A DNA stretch of 50,102 bases from an uncultured SAR116 cluster alpha proteobacterium (GTDB taxonomy: Bacteria > Pseudomonadota > Alphaproteobacteria > Puniceispirillales > Marisalimonadaceae), in assembly GCA_902615325.1 (NCBI GenBank), contig CACMOJ010000011.1, forward strand, positions 1-50,102, in the 5' to 3' direction. The notes beneath the pieces were generated by a model. The model did not search any database, was not told the DNA's origin, and saw only the letters and a list, made by a program, of their open reading frames with translations. The translations under genes were made by a program, and so were the position numbers. Positions 33,133 through 45,061 of this stretch are shown in pieces. Within the stretch, counting starts at the first letter, position 1. The number at the start of each line of letters is the position of its first letter.

Positions 33133-34368
33133 ATGAATAAACAACCATATAAAAACTTACTTGCTAATGAATTGACGAAGATAAAAAAAGAAAATAGATA
33201 TAGAACTTTTAATGAGATTAAGAAAGATAATTCATTTCCAGTACCTCTAGCTAAAAAAGCTTATAAAAATAAGTTTAAAGATATACTCATTTGGTGTTCA
33301 AATGATTATCTGGGAATGAGTAGAAATTCTTTATCCATAAAAAGAGCAAAAGAATGTTTAGATAATTATGGAATTGGTTCAGGAGGAACAAGAAATATAT
33401 CTGGAACCCATTCGCCTCTGGTTAGATTAGAAGATGATTTAGCTAATTTACATTGTAAACAAAACGCGTTGGTTTTTACATCTGGATATGTAGCAAATGA
33501 AAGTACAATTGGTGCATTAACAACTATATTTAAAGATTCGATTATATTTTCTGATGAAAAAAACCATGCATCAATCATTTCTGGAATAAAAAAAAATAAA
33601 TGTGAAAAATATATTTTTAATCATAATGATATGATTGATTTAGAAAATAAATTATCTTTAGTTGATATTAATCGTCCCAAAATTATTATATTTGAATCTA
33701 TTTATTCAATGGATGGAAGTATTGGAGATTTAGCTGGAATAGTAAATTTATCCAAAAAATATAGTGCTTTAACTTATGTTGATGAAGTCCATGCAGTTGG
33801 CATGTACGGAAAAACAGGTGCAGGAATTTCAGAAAAATTTAATTTGCAAAATGATATTGATATTATTCAAGGAACACTAGCTAAAGCTTTTGGAACAATA
33901 GGAGGCTATATAGCATCTGATGATCTTATCTGTGATGCTGTTAGATCTACAGCTAGCGGCTTTATCTTCACCACTTCGTTGCCTCCATTAGTGGCTGAAA
34001 GTGCAAGAGCATCTATTGAATATCTTAAATCTAACAGTGAATTAAGAACTAAACAGCAAGAAAATGTTAAATTTTTAAAAAATGAACTTTTAAAACATGA
34101 TATAGAGATACTTAAAAATACGACTCATATAATCCCAGTGATGATTCGAGATGCTGAATTATGTAATGAAATAAGTAAACACTTACTTGATAACTATGGT
34201 CATTATATACAACCAATTAATTTCCCAACTGTAAAAAAAGGAGAGGAGAGGTTAAGAGTTACACCAGGACCATTTCATAATAAAAAGATGATGTTAGATT
34301 TAGTTGATAGTTTGAAAGAAACATTTAGAAAATTTAATTTTACAAAAACCAAAATTAATGCAACGTAA
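33133..34368 (+). CDS. hemA: 5-aminolevulinate synthase
   Basis: A 411-residue PLP enzyme that condenses succinyl-CoA with glycine, the first step of haem synthesis by the C4 (Shemin) route used by alphaproteobacteria. GSGGTRNISGTH (about 82-93), YVDEVHAVGMYG (Asp217 and His220) and the PLP lysine Lys251 in GTLAKAFGTIGGY identify it, together with the C-terminal RLRVTPGPFH. This separates it from the related KBL and BioF enzymes. It is followed by hemH after 5 bases, so the first and last haem steps share a transcript. Confidence 0.96.
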   Translation: MNKQPYKNLLANELTKIKKENRYRTFNEIKKDNSFPVPLAKKAYKNKFKDILIWCSNDYLGMSRNSLSIKRAKECLDNYGIGSGGTRNISGTHSPLVRLEDDLANLHCKQNALVFTSGYVANESTIGALTTIFKDSIIFSDEKNHASIISGIKKNKCEKYIFNHNDMIDLENKLSLVDINRPKIIIFESIYSMDGSIGDLAGIVNLSKKYSALTYVDEVHAVGMYGKTGAGISEKFNLQNDIDIIQGTLAKAFGTIGGYIASDDLICDAVRSTASGFIFTTSLPPLVAESARASIEYLKSNSELRTKQQENVKFLKNELLKHDIEILKNTTHIIPVMIRDAELCNEISKHLLDNYGHYIQPINFPTVKKGEERLRVTPGPFHNKKMMLDLVDSLKETFRKFNFTKTKINAT

Positions 34369-34373
34369 TTGAA

Positions 34374-35390
34374 ATGATACAGAAACCCTCAGATCATATA
34401 AAAACAAAATTTGATAAAATTGGTATCCTTTTAATAAACCTAGGCACACCTGAAAATACTGATTATTGGTCAATGAGAAAATACCTTAAACAATTTCTTA
34501 GCGATAGACGTGTAATAGATGTGTTTAAACCACTTTGGTGGTTAATTTTAAATGGACCTATCTTAGCCTTGAGACCTCAAAAATCTGGCAAAGCTTATAA
34601 ACGAATTTGGGATGAAAAAAAAGGATCACCACTTAGATACATAACAGAAAGCCAGTTAAAAAAAATACAAGATAAGTTTAAATCAAATGCTTCATTAATA
34701 TTTGACTATTCCATGAGATATGGAAAGCCATCAATAAATGAAAAACTTGAACTTTTATTTCAAAAAGGTTGTTCTAAATTATTAATTCTGCCGCTTTATC
34801 CTCAGTATTCAGCAAGCACCACAGCATCAGTACAAGATGAAGTGTTTAAATGGTTATTAAAAAAAAGATGGCAACCATCCATTAGAACTGTAGCCCCTTG
34901 GTTTGATGATGATAAATATATTACTAATATTGTAAACTCAATTCAGGAATCTTTTAAAAAAACTGGAAAACCTGAGCATCTTATTGTTTCTTTTCATGGT
35001 GTTCCTCGTAGATATTTATTATTAGGTGATCCTTATCATTGTCATTGCCAAAAAACTGGAAGATTAATAAAAGAAAAACTTAAATGGCCAGATAATAAAT
35101 TTGCCGTTTCGTTTCAATCAAGATTTGGGCCTGAAGAATGGTTAAAACCTTACACTGATGAAACCTTAATAGAACTTGCTAAGAATGGAACAAAAAAGAT
35201 CAGCGTAATTTCTCCTGGTTTCGTTACAGACTGTTTAGAAACACTTGATGAAATCAAAAATGAAGCTCTGGAAACTTTTCAAGAGCATGGTGGAAAAAGT
35301 TTAAATTATATAAATTGTTTAAATGATGGGGAAGAAGGTATTTCATTATTATTTAAATTAATTCAAAACAATATTAAAGGATGGAATTAA
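34374..35390 (+). CDS. hemH: Ferrochelatase
   Basis: A 338-residue ferrochelatase that inserts ferrous iron into protoporphyrin IX. The metal-ligand histidine is His208 in VSFHGVPRRY and the glutamate lies in GFVTDCLETLDEI. The PLYPQYSASTTAS signature is present. Cysteines in YHCHCQK near 220 are noteworthy but do not by themselves prove a [2Fe-2S] cluster. It is the second gene of the hemA-hemH pair. Confidence 0.96.
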   Translation: MIQKPSDHIKTKFDKIGILLINLGTPENTDYWSMRKYLKQFLSDRRVIDVFKPLWWLILNGPILALRPQKSGKAYKRIWDEKKGSPLRYITESQLKKIQDKFKSNASLIFDYSMRYGKPSINEKLELLFQKGCSKLLILPLYPQYSASTTASVQDEVFKWLLKKRWQPSIRTVAPWFDDDKYITNIVNSIQESFKKTGKPEHLIVSFHGVPRRYLLLGDPYHCHCQKTGRLIKEKLKWPDNKFAVSFQSRFGPEEWLKPYTDETLIELAKNGTKKISVISPGFVTDCLETLDEIKNEALETFQEHGGKSLNYINCLNDGEEGISLLFKLIQNNIKGWN

Positions 35391-35450
35391 TTTTACTTTA
35401 ATTAAACCAATATTTACATTTTTTAAAAAGATTGTATATTACCAATAAAT

Positions 35451-35524
35451 GCGGGTATTGTGTAGTGGTAAGACCTCAGCCTTCCAAGCTGATGACGCGA
35501 GTTCGATTCTCGCTACCCGCTCCA
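35451..35524 (+). tRNA. tRNA-Gly (TCC)
   Basis: A 74-base tRNA with encoded CCA. The acceptor stem is GCGGGTA/TACCCGC, the anticodon stem TCAGC/GCTGA has loop CTTCCAA (anticodon TCC), and the T arm contains GTTCGAT. One G12-G23 mismatch appears in the D stem. It lies 60 bases past hemH. Confidence 0.95.
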
Positions 35525-35540
35525 TAAAAATACATAAATT

Positions 35541-36398
35541 TTATTTAAAATTTAGATAAAGTATTATGGACACGCTAGATAAAATTAAAGATCCCCCCAA
35601 TAAAGTTGTCAAACTTGGTAGATTTTCAAGAAATAAATAGTCAATTATTATTGAAAAAACAGGAATTAAAAATAAAAAAAACGATGCTTTATTTGCACCA
35701 AAATAACCCACTGAATATGTCCAAGTATAGTAACCTAAAAGTGTTGGAAATAAAGTTAGCCAAACAAGAGCAAATATACTCTTTTCATCTAAAACACTGA
35801 CTGAGTTTAAAGTTGAATTGAACCAAAATAACATTGGAATTGTTCCAAAAACTAAAGTTAAAGATAATGAAATAGCAACACCATATTTATCTATTAATGG
35901 TTTTACAATATGAAAGTAACTTGCAGTCAAAAAAGCAGCAAAAAATATTAAAAATGCACCCTCATTCAAAATAGTGTCTAATTGTCTTTCTAATGAAATT
36001 ATAAACACACCTACAATACATATAATTATACCAACCCAGTAGTAAGCTTTTATCTTTTGTTTTAATAAATAGAAACCAATTAAAAATGCAAAAAGTGGAT
36101 TACAATTTACTATAAAACTACTTGCACCTGCGCTAATTGAAGTTTGTCCAGTATTTAAAAAAAAATTATATAAAAATATTCCAAAAAAACCTGATAAAAA
36201 AAAATGAAGATAATCTCTCATTGAAATATTTAATTTAGTTTTTAAAAAGTATAATAACCCCAAAATACTGGGTAATAAAAATCTACCTAAAGCTAGCTCC
36301 ATGGGGTTTAAATCTTTTAAAAGGTATGACATTGCTGGGAAAGATGATCCCCAGACTAAAATTGTTATTAAAAGATAAAAAAAAGGTTTTATGGTCAT
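35541..36398 (-). CDS. DMT-superfamily (EamA) membrane transporter
   Basis: A 285-residue protein with ten predicted hydrophobic segments in two repeated EamA halves (the first begins ILVWGSSFPAMSYLLKDLNP; the second spans WLTLFPTLLGYYTWTYSVGYFGANKASFFLF). The family exports amino acids and other small metabolites; the substrate cannot be told. The ATG at 36398 is used; the TTG immediately upstream is less likely. It starts 5 bases after the stop of the binding-protein-fold gene, so the two are co-transcribed. Confidence 0.88.
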   Translation of the reverse strand: MTIKPFFYLLITILVWGSSFPAMSYLLKDLNPMELALGRFLLPSILGLLYFLKTKLNISMRDYLHFFLSGFFGIFLYNFFLNTGQTSISAGASSFIVNCNPLFAFLIGFYLLKQKIKAYYWVGIIICIVGVFIISLERQLDTILNEGAFLIFFAAFLTASYFHIVKPLIDKYGVAISLSLTLVFGTIPMLFWFNSTLNSVSVLDEKSIFALVWLTLFPTLLGYYTWTYSVGYFGANKASFFLFLIPVFSIIIDYLFLENLPSLTTLLGGSLILSSVSIILYLNFK

Positions 36399-36403
36399 CA
36401 AAA

Positions 36404-37132
36404 TTAATTTGATTTTGGGATACTTAATTTTTTATCTACATTATGCTTTTGTAAAGAATTTTTAATATATCCATCCTCTATAGCTTCAGATATTATTGAA
36501 TTAATAAATTCAATAACTTCAGGGTAATTCTTTTTAAACCCAACTGATTGCTTTATATATGTAAATGGTTCATTAATAATCCTATCATTATTTTTCAATT
36601 GCATTTCATCAATTAACTTTGGTCTTAAACCAGCTAATACATTTGCTTTACCAGTCCTATAATAAATATGAGAATCGTCAATCGATTTGACTCTAACAAT
36701 TTCAGAAAATTTAAAATTTGATTTGAGCCATAAATCATAAGCGCTCCTATCTGCAACAACGATAGTATTTTCTTGTTTGTCAATATCCTGATTTGTAAGA
36801 AGACCAGATTCATTTTTAACTAAGAAATTTGCATCTATTAAAACATATGGATTACAAAAATCTATTGTATTACCTCGTTCGGGTTCAAATGCGATATTAC
36901 CTATATCCCAAACATCATCATTTACAACATCAGCTAACTGTCCTGGTCTTTCAAATAAAATAAATTTACATTTAACATCAATTTTTTTTGCAATTAATTT
37001 TGCAATATCAGGTGATATACCAATTGGATCACCATCTTCATTTTTACCCACAACAAGTAAAAAATTACTCATGTTAATTCCAACTCTTAAATATCCCTTT
37101 GGTGCTATTGTTTGTTTTATCTCATATATCAT
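36404..37132 (-). CDS. Periplasmic-binding-fold protein without signal peptide
   Basis: A 242-residue type 2 periplasmic-binding fold (amino-acid SBP, PBPb/SBP_bac_3). YLRVGINMSNF, GISPDIAKLIAKKIDV, DVVNDDVWDIGNIAFEPERG and VVADRSAYDLWLKS follow the standard order. No signal peptide or lipobox exists, and GGAG seven bases before the ATG at 37132 makes that start secure, so the product should stay in the cytoplasm. Similar signal-less proteins are, to my knowledge, widespread in proteobacteria but uncharacterised. No ABC permease or ATPase genes adjoin it; its partner is the EamA transporter gene. Confidence 0.8.
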   Translation of the reverse strand: MIYEIKQTIAPKGYLRVGINMSNFLLVVGKNEDGDPIGISPDIAKLIAKKIDVKCKFILFERPGQLADVVNDDVWDIGNIAFEPERGNTIDFCNPYVLIDANFLVKNESGLLTNQDIDKQENTIVVADRSAYDLWLKSNFKFSEIVRVKSIDDSHIYYRTGKANVLAGLRPKLIDEMQLKNNDRIINEPFTYIKQSVGFKKNYPEVIEFINSIISEAIEDGYIKNSLQKHNVDKKLSIPKSN

Positions 37133-37194
37133 TTCAATCTCCAGAACATCTAAAAAACTATTGTTATTATATATTTTTAAAATAAAATCAAATT

Positions 37195-37536
37195 ATGAAA
37201 TATTTTATTGCCATTATAAAACCTTTTAAACTTGATGATGTTAGAAAAGCTTTAACTCAAATTGGAGTTGAAGGGTTAACCGCTTCAGAAGTTAGAGGTT
37301 TTGGCAGACAAAGAGGCCAAACTGAAATTTATAGAGGAACTGAGTATAGCGTTTCTTTTGTACCAAAAATTAAGATTGAATTAGCTGTTCCAGATGAATT
37401 AGAAGAAAAAGTTTTGGAAACCCTAAACAAAAGTGCAAATACTGGTCAAATAGGTGATGGTAAAATCTTTGTATTTGATATTAAAAGCGCAACCAGAATA
37501 AGAACTGGTGAAACAGGAAATGATGCTTTGTCTTAA
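37195..37536 (+). CDS. glnK: Second PII nitrogen regulatory protein (GlnK-like)
   Basis: A 113-residue PII paralogue. The T-loop GQTEIYRGTEYSVSF keeps Tyr51, the uridylylation site. [13 protein letters not shown] and TRIRTGE complete the nucleotide site. Differences from the GlnB at 15815 (for example MKYFIAIIKP and SEVRGFGRQRG) place it with GlnK-type proteins, which normally gate the ammonium channel AmtB. No amtB follows; the convergent queG gene ends one base away. It is divergent from the binding-fold/EamA pair. Confidence 0.92.
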   Translation: MKYFIAIIKPFKLDDVRKALTQIGVEGLTASEVRGFGRQRGQTEIYRGTEYSVSFVPKIKIELAVPDELEEKVLETLNKSANTGQIGDGKIFVFDIKSATRIRTGETGNDALS

Positions 37537-37537
37537 A

Positions 37538-40737
<3,200 letters not shown>

Positions 40738-40740
40738 TGT

Positions 40741-41676
40741 CTATTTAAATATTTGAATTACACCAACTATCTTTTCATCATTATTTTTTACAACTAATGA
40801 TTGTAATCTGGCCTCTTTCATTCTTTCGTGAGCAACTTGCAGGTTATCATTCTCATATACCGTCATAGGTGATTTATTTAAAATGTCTTTTATTTCTATT
40901 TTAGTAAAATCATCTGACATTAATAAAGATCTTCTAAGATCACCATCTGTAATGATACCTTCAAGTTTTTCTTCATTTCCAATTAATGCTAATCCTAATC
41001 TACTTTCTGTCATTTTTAAAACAACTTCTTTAATAGTTCCATTTTTGTTCACAAAAGGTAAATTTTGAGTAACCATTTCGTCCTTAACACTCAATAACAA
41101 TCTTCTACCCAAAGATCCACCAGGGTGAGTTAATGCAAAATCCTCTTGTTTAAAGTTTTTTAAATTCATTAAAGAAACAGCTAAAGCATCACCAATTATT
41201 AAAGTTGTTAAAGTTGATGTAGTTGGAGCCAAATTTAATGGACAAGCTTCTTTATCTACAGATATATTTAAAACAATATCTGAATTATTTGCTAAATTAG
41301 AATTTAATTCACCAGTCATTGCAATTATTTTAACTTTCAATCTCTTTAATGCAGGTAAAAGTGCTAAAATCTCATCAGTTTCACCTGAATACGATATTAA
41401 AATAATAATGCTTTTTGACTGAACTATACCTAAGTCGCCATGGATAGCCTCACCAGGATGCAAAAAATAACTTGGCGTTCCAGTTGATGCTAAAGTTGCA
41501 GAAATTTTTCTTCCAACTAATCCAGATTTTCCCATTCCGCAAACAACAATATGACCATCTGAAGAATTAATTAACTTTACGGCTTTTTCAAATTCTGGAT
41601 CAAAAAGTTTTTCGAGTCTATCAATTGCATTTTTGTAAGTTTTTGTTAAATTTAAAAATGTTTCTTTTATTTGCAC
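40741..41676 (-). CDS. kdsD: Arabinose-5-phosphate isomerase (KdsD/KpsF)
   Basis: A 311-residue isomerase converting ribulose 5-phosphate to arabinose 5-phosphate, the Kdo precursor of lipopolysaccharide. The N-terminal SIS domain carries GMGKSGLVGRKISATLASTG, FLHPGEAIHGDLG and SYSGETDE. Two C-terminal CBS domains follow (about 205-311). The start is GTG at 41676 with AAGG seven bases upstream; no better ATG is near. Its presence indicates an LPS-bearing outer membrane. It leads the queuosine genes. Confidence 0.94.
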   Translation of the reverse strand: MQIKETFLNLTKTYKNAIDRLEKLFDPEFEKAVKLINSSDGHIVVCGMGKSGLVGRKISATLASTGTPSYFLHPGEAIHGDLGIVQSKSIIILISYSGETDEILALLPALKRLKVKIIAMTGELNSNLANNSDIVLNISVDKEACPLNLAPTTSTLTTLIIGDALAVSLMNLKNFKQEDFALTHPGGSLGRRLLLSVKDEMVTQNLPFVNKNGTIKEVVLKMTESRLGLALIGNEEKLEGIITDGDLRRSLLMSDDFTKIEIKDILNKSPMTVYENDNLQVAHERMKEARLQSLVVKNNDEKIVGVIQIFK

Positions 41677-41729
41677 TTATTAGCCTTTTTTTGATTAACT
41701 ATGTATATAATTAATTTATTAATATAACA

Positions 41730-42491
41730 ATGAAAATACACTTCACATCATCGAATAGTAAAGAAGCTCTCTCTCTTAAATCTAAATATTGTGAACTTTA
41801 CAATCAAGCTAATTTAAGAGAAGCAGATGTAATTGTGGCAATAGGTGGTGACGGAGAAATGTTAAAAGCTTTAAGACTTGCAATTAAAAACAACTCTTCT
41901 GTTTTTGGCTTAAATAAAGGTCATATTGGTTTCTTGATGAATAAAATTAATAAAATAAATTTGATTAGGAGAATAAATAAAGCTAGTCAATTAACTGTCC
42001 ATCCTCTTGAGATGGAGTGTTTTGATCATAAAGGAAAAAAACAAAAATTTCTTGGGATAAATGAAATTTCATTATTCAGAAATACAAATCAAAGTTCAAT
42101 TATTTCTATTTCAGTTGATGGAGTGGAAAGACTAAGAGATTTATATTGTGATGGAATTTTAGTTTCTACTCCAGTAGGTTCAACTGCTTATAATTACTCT
42201 GCAAAAGGGCCAATTATACCACTTAAATCCGATATACTTGCATTAACACCAATAAGTCCATTCAGGCCAAGAAATTGGCAAGGAGCTTTACTAAATAATA
42301 ATTCAATTGTTACATTCGCAATAAAAAATCCAGAATATAGACCAGTTAATGCTAGTGCAGATTCAGAAGAAGTTAAAAACATTAAAAAAGTAATAATTAA
42401 ATTGAGAAAAGATATTAATATAAAACTTTTACACGATCCTGAAGATAATATGGAAAACAGACATTTAAAAGAACAATTTTTAATAGATTAA
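41730..42491 (+). CDS. nadK: NAD kinase
   Basis: A 253-residue NAD kinase that phosphorylates NAD to NADP. The GGDG catalytic motif is in IVAIGGDGEMLKALR, and GLNKGHIGFLMN and DGILVSTPVGSTAYNYSAKGPI are conserved blocks. The short length is normal for alphaproteobacterial NadK. It is divergent from kdsD and overlaps the convergent atm1 gene by 4 bases at its 3' end. Confidence 0.95.
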   Translation: MKIHFTSSNSKEALSLKSKYCELYNQANLREADVIVAIGGDGEMLKALRLAIKNNSSVFGLNKGHIGFLMNKINKINLIRRINKASQLTVHPLEMECFDHKGKKQKFLGINEISLFRNTNQSSIISISVDGVERLRDLYCDGILVSTPVGSTAYNYSAKGPIIPLKSDILALTPISPFRPRNWQGALLNNNSIVTFAIKNPEYRPVNASADSEEVKNIKKVIIKLRKDINIKLLHDPEDNMENRHLKEQFLID

Positions 42492-44293
42492 ATAACTTGT
42501 TTTTTTATCTCTTTTTGTTTGTTCCACATTTCATAATATAATTCTTTATTTTTTATCAAATTACTGTGTTTTCCTTGTTCAATTATTTTTCCTTTGGACA
42601 TAACTACAATCTTATCAGAGTTACGAATGGTTGTTAATCTATGAGCAATTATAATTTTCGTACTATTTTTGAAATATTCATCTATTGAGTCCAAGACTAA
42701 TTTCTCTGTTTTAGAGTCAAGAGCTGAAGTTGCTTCATCTAAAATTAAAATTTTTGGTTTTTTCAACATCATTCTAGCGATTGCTATCCTTTGCTTTTCT
42801 CCACCTGATAATTTTAAACCTCTTTCACCAACAATAGTTTCATACTTTAAATCTAAAGATTCAATAAAGATATCTAAATTACAAAGTTTAACTACTTTTC
42901 TGATTTCTTTTATAGAGGCATTTAGGTTTCCATAAGAAAGATTATAACCTATTGTATCATTAAACATGATGGTATCTTGAGGAACAACACCAATAATTGA
43001 TCTTATAGAGTCCATTTTACAATCTTTTAATCTTTGATTATCTATTAAAATTTCACCTTTATGAGGATCATAAAATCTAAAAAGTAACTTAGTTAAAGTA
43101 GATTTTCCACAACCTGTTGGTCCGACAATTGCTGTACTTTTACCTCCTTCTATTTCAAGATTTAAATTTTTAATGATATTTCTAGAATTATAGTTGAAAC
43201 CTAAGTTTGAAATTTTTATTTCACCATTATGAAATTTAAAATTTTTGGCATTAACTTGATCAAATATATCTAACTTTTCATTCATTAATTCAAACATTTT
43301 TTTCATATCAAAAATTGATTGTCTTATCTCCCTATAAACATATCCTAAAAATTCTAATGGCACATATAATTGAAGCAAGAATGTGTTTACAACAACAAAA
43401 TCACCAAGGCTCATTTTTTCGTGGTAAATATCATATGCAGCCATAGACATAATAGAAAATAAACCTAAAGAAATAATTAAACCTTGTCCTAGATTTACCG
43501 CTGTAAGAGACAATCTTGTTTTTACAGCTTTGTCTTCATAATCTTTAAGAGCATTATTATATGAATTTATTTCTTTAATTTCAGAATTAAAATATTTTAC
43601 TGTTTCATAATTAAGCAAGCTATCAACCATTTTAGAACCCGCATTTTCGTCAGATTCATTCATTTTTTTTCTGATTAAGATTCTCCATTCAGTCAGTTTA
43701 AAAGTAAAAATACCGTAAAGAAATACAGTTAACAATGTAGCAGCACAATAAAAAAAACCAAACGTTGTCCAAAGTACCACGCCTACCATAATCACCTCTA
43801 AAACCACAGGGATAACTTCAAAAATACTAAACCTTAATAAAAGCTCTATTCCTTTAGCACCTCTATCGAGAGCTCTAGATAATCCTCCTGTTTTTCTATT
43901 AAGATGAAAATTTAAAGATAAGTTATGCAGATGTTGAAAGGCAAATAATGCTGCAGCTCTTACAGATTTTTGAGCAACTTTTATGAAAACAAATTGTTTA
44001 GCTTCATCAAAAAAGACCTTGGCAAAGCGAGCAAAACCATAACAACCAATTAATACAATTATTAAATAAAAGTTTGAAAATTCTTTTTTATTTACCAAAT
44101 CAACAGAATATCCATATAAAAATGGTATCAATATATTAGTTAATGTTCCCAAAAAAAGAAAAAAAATAGCTATAAAGATTCGAACTGGAATTTCAATATT
44201 ACCATTTGGAATAACAAAGTCATAAAGTTGTTTTAATATAGAAAGGAAATCCAATGTACTTGGATTTACTGTTTCATTAACATTTTTTTTCAT
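42488..44293 (-). CDS. atm1: ABC transporter of the Atm1/ABCB7 type
   Basis: A 601-residue half-size exporter with an N-terminal six-helix membrane domain and a C-terminal ATPase. Walker A is [15 protein letters not shown], the signature is LSGGEKQRIAIARM, Walker B is ILILDEATSALD, and the H-loop is IIAHRLTTI. FKLTEWRI and SLLNYETVKYFN match the Atm1 family, which exports glutathione-linked sulfur or metal species linked to Fe-S biogenesis. It follows sufA by 6 bases, so it is part of the suf operon, which supports this assignment over a lipid exporter. Confidence 0.9.
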   Translation of the reverse strand: MKKNVNETVNPSTLDFLSILKQLYDFVIPNGNIEIPVRIFIAIFFLFLGTLTNILIPFLYGYSVDLVNKKEFSNFYLIIVLIGCYGFARFAKVFFDEAKQFVFIKVAQKSVRAAALFAFQHLHNLSLNFHLNRKTGGLSRALDRGAKGIELLLRFSIFEVIPVVLEVIMVGVVLWTTFGFFYCAATLLTVFLYGIFTFKLTEWRILIRKKMNESDENAGSKMVDSLLNYETVKYFNSEIKEINSYNNALKDYEDKAVKTRLSLTAVNLGQGLIISLGLFSIMSMAAYDIYHEKMSLGDFVVVNTFLLQLYVPLEFLGYVYREIRQSIFDMKKMFELMNEKLDIFDQVNAKNFKFHNGEIKISNLGFNYNSRNIIKNLNLEIEGGKSTAIVGPTGCGKSTLTKLLFRFYDPHKGEILIDNQRLKDCKMDSIRSIIGVVPQDTIMFNDTIGYNLSYGNLNASIKEIRKVVKLCNLDIFIESLDLKYETIVGERGLKLSGGEKQRIAIARMMLKKPKILILDEATSALDSKTEKLVLDSIDEYFKNSTKIIIAHRLTTIRNSDKIVVMSKGKIIEQGKHSNLIKNKELYYEMWNKQKEIKKQVI

Positions 44294-44299
44294 TGAAAA

Positions 44300-44650
44300 T
44301 TAAGAGCTTGATACTGTAAAACTTTCACCACATCCGCATCTTGAAATTTCATTTGGATTTTCGAATTCGAAGCCTGAACTAAATTTACTTTCTTTATAAT
44401 CCATTTTTGATCCAATTAAAAACATTGTTGCAGCAGGATCTACTAAAATAAGTACGTCATCAATAATTACTTTTTCTTCAAATAGTTTTACTTCTTTAGC
44501 GTACTCAATATTATATTTCAAACCTGAACAACCAGCAGTTTTTATACCAACTCTTAATCCAACGATATCATTACCTGTTTTTTTCATGAGGAATTTGATC
44601 CTGTTTAATGCAGCGTCCGTAATAGTCAAAATTTGTTTGTTATTTTCCAT
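44300..44650 (-). CDS. sufA: A-type iron-sulfur carrier (SufA/IscA family)
   Basis: A 116-residue A-type Fe-S carrier. The three conserved cysteines lie in KTAGCSGLKYNIEY and the terminal CGCGESF. These carriers deliver assembled clusters to apo-proteins. It starts immediately after the sufT stop (TAA-ATG). SufA, IscA and ErpA cannot be separated by sequence alone; operon position favours SufA. Confidence 0.93.
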   Translation of the reverse strand: MENNKQILTITDAALNRIKFLMKKTGNDIVGLRVGIKTAGCSGLKYNIEYAKEVKLFEEKVIIDDVLILVDPAATMFLIGSKMDYKESKFSSGFEFENPNEISRCGCGESFTVSSS

Positions 44651-45061
44651 TTATATATCTAACGCTAATTTAGCGTCCTCGCTCATTCTTTCTTTTGTCC
44701 ATGGTGGATTCCACACAAGCTCTACTTCAATTAGACCTATATTTTTAATTTTAGTCAACTCATCTGCAACCTGTTTTGGTAATTCACCTGCAACAGGGCA
44801 CCCAGGTGATGTTAAAGACATTTTTATAAACACATTATTACCTTTTGATATATTTATGTCATATATAAGACCTAAATCATAAATATTGACTGGTATCTCT
44901 GGATCATAAACATTTGTTAAATTAGAAATTATATCTTTTTCGCATATTGAAATTTTATCAAAAGTATTTTTACTCCCTAACTTTACTATAAATGGTTTAG
45001 TTGAACCTTTTGAGTAGTTTGGTATAAAATCATAAAGCGTTTTTGTATCTTTATTAATCAT
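44651..45061 (-). CDS. sufT: Fe-S assembly protein SufT (DUF59/MIP18 family)
   Basis: A 136-residue protein whose core is the DUF59 domain: DPEIPVNIYDLGLIYDI, MSLTSPGCPVA with the conserved cysteine, and VELVWNPPWTKERMSEDA. SufT helps maturation of Fe-S proteins. About 35 residues of N-terminal extension are poorly conserved. It overlaps sufS by 4 bases (ATGA). Confidence 0.92.
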   Translation of the reverse strand: MINKDTKTLYDFIPNYSKGSTKPFIVKLGSKNTFDKISICEKDIISNLTNVYDPEIPVNIYDLGLIYDINISKGNNVFIKMSLTSPGCPVAGELPKQVADELTKIKNIGLIEVELVWNPPWTKERMSEDAKLALDI

